Shown here: one piece after another, positions 61,530-64,000 of the stretch
Position numbering within the stretch: the stretch's first letter is position 1
How the letters are laid out: the number at the start of each line of letters is the position of its first letter
DNA from: Strigamia acuminata
Taxonomy: Eukaryota; Arthropoda; Chilopoda; Geophilomorpha; Linotaeniidae
Assembly (NCBI GenBank): GCA_949358305.1
Contig: OX442314.1
Span: 37,483,211-37,547,210 of the forward strand
Direction of reading: 5' to 3'
Length of the DNA: 64,000 nt
The notes under the pieces: model-generated
Told to the model about the DNA's origin: nothing
Databases searched by the model: none
What the model saw: the letters and a program-made list of their open reading frames with translations, nothing else
Program-made: the position numbers and the translations under genes

Positions 61530-61990
61530 AAAAGCTAATTTTAGGAATACTGAAGCTGCTAAAAAAAATCTGGGTTAACAGTAAAAGCAATTGTGTGTGA
61601 CCAAGGTGCCAATAACTTAAAAATGATGAAAGATGAAATCACGTGACAACTGCAAATCCATACCTTGAAATAGAAAATAGCAAAATTAAGTTATCCGAAA
61701 TTGTATGTTAAAGGACAACACTGAATTTTAAAGTGACAACAAAGTAGCCAAATGGAGTGTTTTAGAAGAATTTTTTGAAACTGATCGGACCTCAGCATTG
61801 CAAGCAGCACCAAAATTAGCCTATGTCCATGGAAATCCACCTCAGTTCACAAGAATGAAAATGAATATTTGTGACTGATCCGCGGCCACTGCAACACATA
61901 ACCCACACATCCCAATTCATTAAAGTTTGTGATAAACTTGTTAATTCCCTGCTTCAGCCAAGTGCTGCAGGTCAGCTTGACAATTGAGAA
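61530..61990 (+). pseudogene. P-element/THAP9-like transposase fragment
   Basis: Pieces in order: LGLTVKAIVCDQGANNLKMM (with one frame change before VKAIV), then KWSVLEEFFETDRTSALQAAPKLAYVHG and PPQFTRMKMNI. These match the RNase H-like region of P-element transposases, where VDQG-x-N carries a catalytic Asp and (A)PKL-x-x-x-H precedes the (K)MKV segment. Stops and shifts break it. Confidence 0.65.
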
Positions 61991-62089
61991 GATCTTTGTA
62001 AGTTTATTTTACTTCTGAATTTTTTAAATTTATTTTAATTTTTAATTAATTTTTTTTTTTAGAATTATTTCGATGCTGTGTTTTCAACT

Positions 62090-62356
62090 TTAATATTGGT
62101 TATTCTCCTCGTTATTCTCGAAGCACAGACCTTAGAATTTTGTTTTCTCTTGACTGGGATTGTCACAACAATTTGTTTAATCGTTGAAGATGCACCAATA
62201 AATAAAAAGAAAACACACATATTACTTCGGAAAGCAAGACTAAAAATACCAAAGGATCTCAGGATCTCACTCGAACCGAAGCTATTAGCGAAAAAAATTA
62301 ACCTCAAAACTGAAGAGGACATATTCCAAAGGTCTATTAGACCTTTGGAAAAATGA
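62090..62356 (+). CDS. Hypothetical short ORF, doubtful
   Basis: A frame of about 88 codons. The first third is strongly hydrophobic (STLILVILLVILEAQTLEFCFLLTGIVTTICLIV) and could be membrane-spanning; the rest is basic (KKTHILLRKARLKIPKDL). Its 3' end runs through a perfect palindrome. No family recognised; no conserved start context. It may be chance. Confidence 0.2.
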   Translation, partial: LILVILLVILEAQTLEFCFLLTGIVTTICLIVEDAPINKKKTHILLRKARLKIPKDLRISLEPKLLAKKINLKTEEDIFQRSIRPLEK

Positions 62357-62384
62357 GGTCAGGTGATACGATCATGTGATCGTA
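62324..62384. repeat. Two adjacent palindromes
   Basis: TTCCAAAGGTCT-ATT-AGACCTTTGGAA (62324-62350) is perfect over 12 bp arms. TACGATCA-TG-TGATCGTA (62367-62384) follows. A G15 run lies 18 bp further on (62402-62416). Confidence 0.8.
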
Positions 62385-62401
62385 ACAATGCTGCAACTGG
62401 T

Positions 62402-62416
62402 GGGGGGGGGGGGGGG
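62402..62416. repeat. G15 homopolymer
   Basis: Fifteen consecutive guanines. Confidence 0.9.
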
Positions 62417-62529
62417 CAAATGGCCAAACTTTAGCATTACTTTTTAGGATTTTCTAACTAATTTGTTCGTTTTATACAGTATATTACAAAAAAAAATTAA
62501 GAAAACAATGAATAACATGGTGGCTTGAG

Positions 62530-63241
62530 TTGGAACAAAAATTTCAGTGTTTTGGACCTTTTAACAACCTGAAAAATGGAATATTCATACGAAATTCTTC
62601 CATACTCCCAAGAGATGATTTTATTAAGAGAAACAAATTCAACATTTCAGCAGAAAATATCACCAATCCCAACTCAAAAAAGAGGAAATCTAGTCGACAG
62701 ATTATGGAATTTTATATAAGAGACTTTGAAATGTTCAAATCTGGTGTAATGTGGTTGATTAAAGGATCATGTGATGCATCAATGGAGAGAAAAAAGTACA
62801 ATTTGTTTATAGTTACTAAAATTATTGACTTAATTACAATTGAAGATGCATCTTGTGAGTGTCCAGCTGGGTAAGTTATAAAAAATAATACTTAATACTT
62901 AATATATAAATATTAAAGATATATTTATACTTTTTAGTTTGGGAAAAGCTTGCACTCATGTGTGTGCAACTCTGTACTACTGATATTTGTTCTACACTGA
63001 TTCCTTTTGCCCAACAAACAAGGAAAATCAGTGGAAAATTCCTGCCAGAAATGTTACAGGAAGGAGAATCTCAGAATTGACATTTCAAAACACTGAACGG
63101 ACTGAAAATCAAAGAGATAGTAGTTACTACCAACCAGTAACAACTTATTTCGATCCAAGGCCCCTGAAATATAGAAATGGATCTGTGAACACACAAAGTC
63201 AGCATGATTTACAAAGACTTGTATACTCTAACTCATCATAA
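62530..63241 (+). pseudogene. SWIM zinc-finger protein, two exons, one in-frame stop
   Basis: Exon 1 (62530-62870) ends in IEDASCECPAG. Exon 2 (62938-63241) continues in phase with LGKACTHVCATLYY, so the junction completes a SWIM-type finger, C-x-C-x(n)-C-x-H. The intron has a strong donor (G|GTAAGT) and a TTTTTAG acceptor. A TGA at 62981-62983 follows LYY, yet the same frame continues with CPTNKENQWKIPARNV and YFDPRPLKYRNG, a pattern seen after the SWIM finger in uncharacterised invertebrate proteins. The single stop suggests a recent pseudogene or an allele. SWIM fingers bind DNA or protein; family members are often mobile-element associated. The 5' end of exon 1 is uncertain and upstream exons may be missing. 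Confidence 0.65.
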
Positions 63242-64000
63242 GAAGGGGACCAGTTCCTATTGGTCCGAGCCTGTTTACTCATAACTGTTACCTGTTTACT
63301 TTCACTAGAAAAAGTAGTTTTGTTGTGGTTTTATTTAGTTTGTTTATTTTTTAAGTTCAAAATGATGTAAAATGACTAATATTTAATAATAAAATGTTTT
63401 TAAAACTCTGGAAGCAATGTTTGAAGCTGTTACTTTTTCCAAACTCATGATTTTTCAGTTCGCTCAGTTTATCGGTTGCAATGTCAATCTGGTTTTGAGA
63501 TTTATGATCGATTGTTCTGTTTGGAAACAAAATGGCTTCCCGTAACTCGAGCGTTTGTATTTTGGCCTACTTTTATGTAGCCCTACACCGGTGAATAGGC
63601 GACCAATAGGAACTTTAGCTTTACGTGGTTTGTGTGGTAATCAATCTTAATTTGCCGTACTTTAATTTAATGCAGAGGAAGGAATCGTAGCTTCAACGTC
63701 AGAATTTGTTGCCATGGAAATGCGAGATCAAATTACTCGGTATCATGTGGCAGAATGATTTTCCATCACTAGGTATTACCTGGGTAATTTACAAGAATTT
63801 GCTGTGGATTTATTCCCCATCAGTCAGCTTTATGTGGATTTTTCTATCAATGCTGTTGTGTTGCCGCATTCGCACACCAGGTTCAATAATTCGGGCGCGT
63901 AGGGTTTTCAATAGAGATTGTCATCACCGTATTAATATTTGTTTGTAAAATTTGTAATGATTTTATTTTTTTGAAAATTAAAATAATTTTTTTTTTTAAA
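63242..64000. other. Intergenic DNA to window end
   Basis: Holds an inverted pair GTTCCTATTGGTC (near 63255) and GACCAATAGGAAC (near 63601), about 340 bp apart, perhaps ends of a small element. The 80-codon frame at 63706-63948 shows no recognisable domain. Confidence 0.4.

Noticed and set aside
62981-62983. Selenocysteine recoding of the TGA in the SWIM gene
   Set aside because: No SECIS-like element was identified downstream and no known selenoprotein has this architecture; a pseudogene stop is simpler.
1-64000. tRNA and rRNA genes
   Set aside because: No cloverleaf with A and B boxes or rRNA core was recognised; tRNA-like matches are only the primer binding sites.

Overview
The window looks like invertebrate animal nuclear DNA. 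It is AT-rich, has short spliceosomal introns, two intron-containing developmental genes, and a dense, layered load of animal-type transposable elements (Ty3/gypsy, copia, BEL/Pao, LINE, hAT, Tc1, Tigger, P-element-like). An arthropod or related bilaterian is plausible. The species cannot be fixed from this sequence.

The functional heart is 28.0-31.9 kb. Two same-strand genes lie 667 bp apart and both could be modelled exon by exon with consistent phases. The first (28000-29881, 7 exons, 312 aa) encodes a secreted protein with three cystine-knot-like cysteine repeats and fits Pinhead. The second (30549-31919, 5 exons, 374 aa) is a BMP-family ligand with signal peptide, prodomain, RIRR furin site and seven-cysteine mature domain, best read as ADMP. 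Linked pinhead and admp genes are known from other bilaterians, which supports both names. The flanking 27.0-33.6 kb is mostly free of recognisable transposons.

Around this island: (i) 1-6.2 kb is the 3' half of a gypsy-class element with integrase C-terminus, structured spacer, a 921-aa third ORF behind a splice acceptor, polypurine tract and LTR. (ii) 6.4-27 kb is a mosaic of decayed elements: two copies of an Ulp1-protease-bearing element, BEL/Pao pieces, a broken thymidine kinase, a DDE transposase, a gag ORF, LINE and Tigger pieces, a small Myb/SANT gene, a PRLF-repeat ORF, and the first two copies of a roughly 1.2-kb repeat family. (iii) 33.6-39 kb holds DDE and hAT remnants, a perfect foldback MITE, and an array of four hairpins next to a primer-binding-like site. 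(iv) 40,171-44,592 is a young copia element with identical 215-bp LTRs and an AGATC target duplication, nested in the third copy of the repeat family, but lacking the integrase catalytic core. (v) 46,860-61,242 is a nearly intact 14.4-kb gypsy-class element on the minus strand with identical 1,758-bp LTRs, AAGT target duplication, tRNA-Gln primer site, gag, a -1 frameshift heptamer, pol, and a spliced-looking third ORF. (vi) 61.5-63.3 kb holds a P-element/THAP9-like transposase fragment and a SWIM zinc-finger gene with one internal stop.

The most unusual signals are the pinhead-admp pair, the paired third ORFs of the two gypsy elements, and three separate sets of tandem RNA-hairpin modules whose stems change while staying paired.
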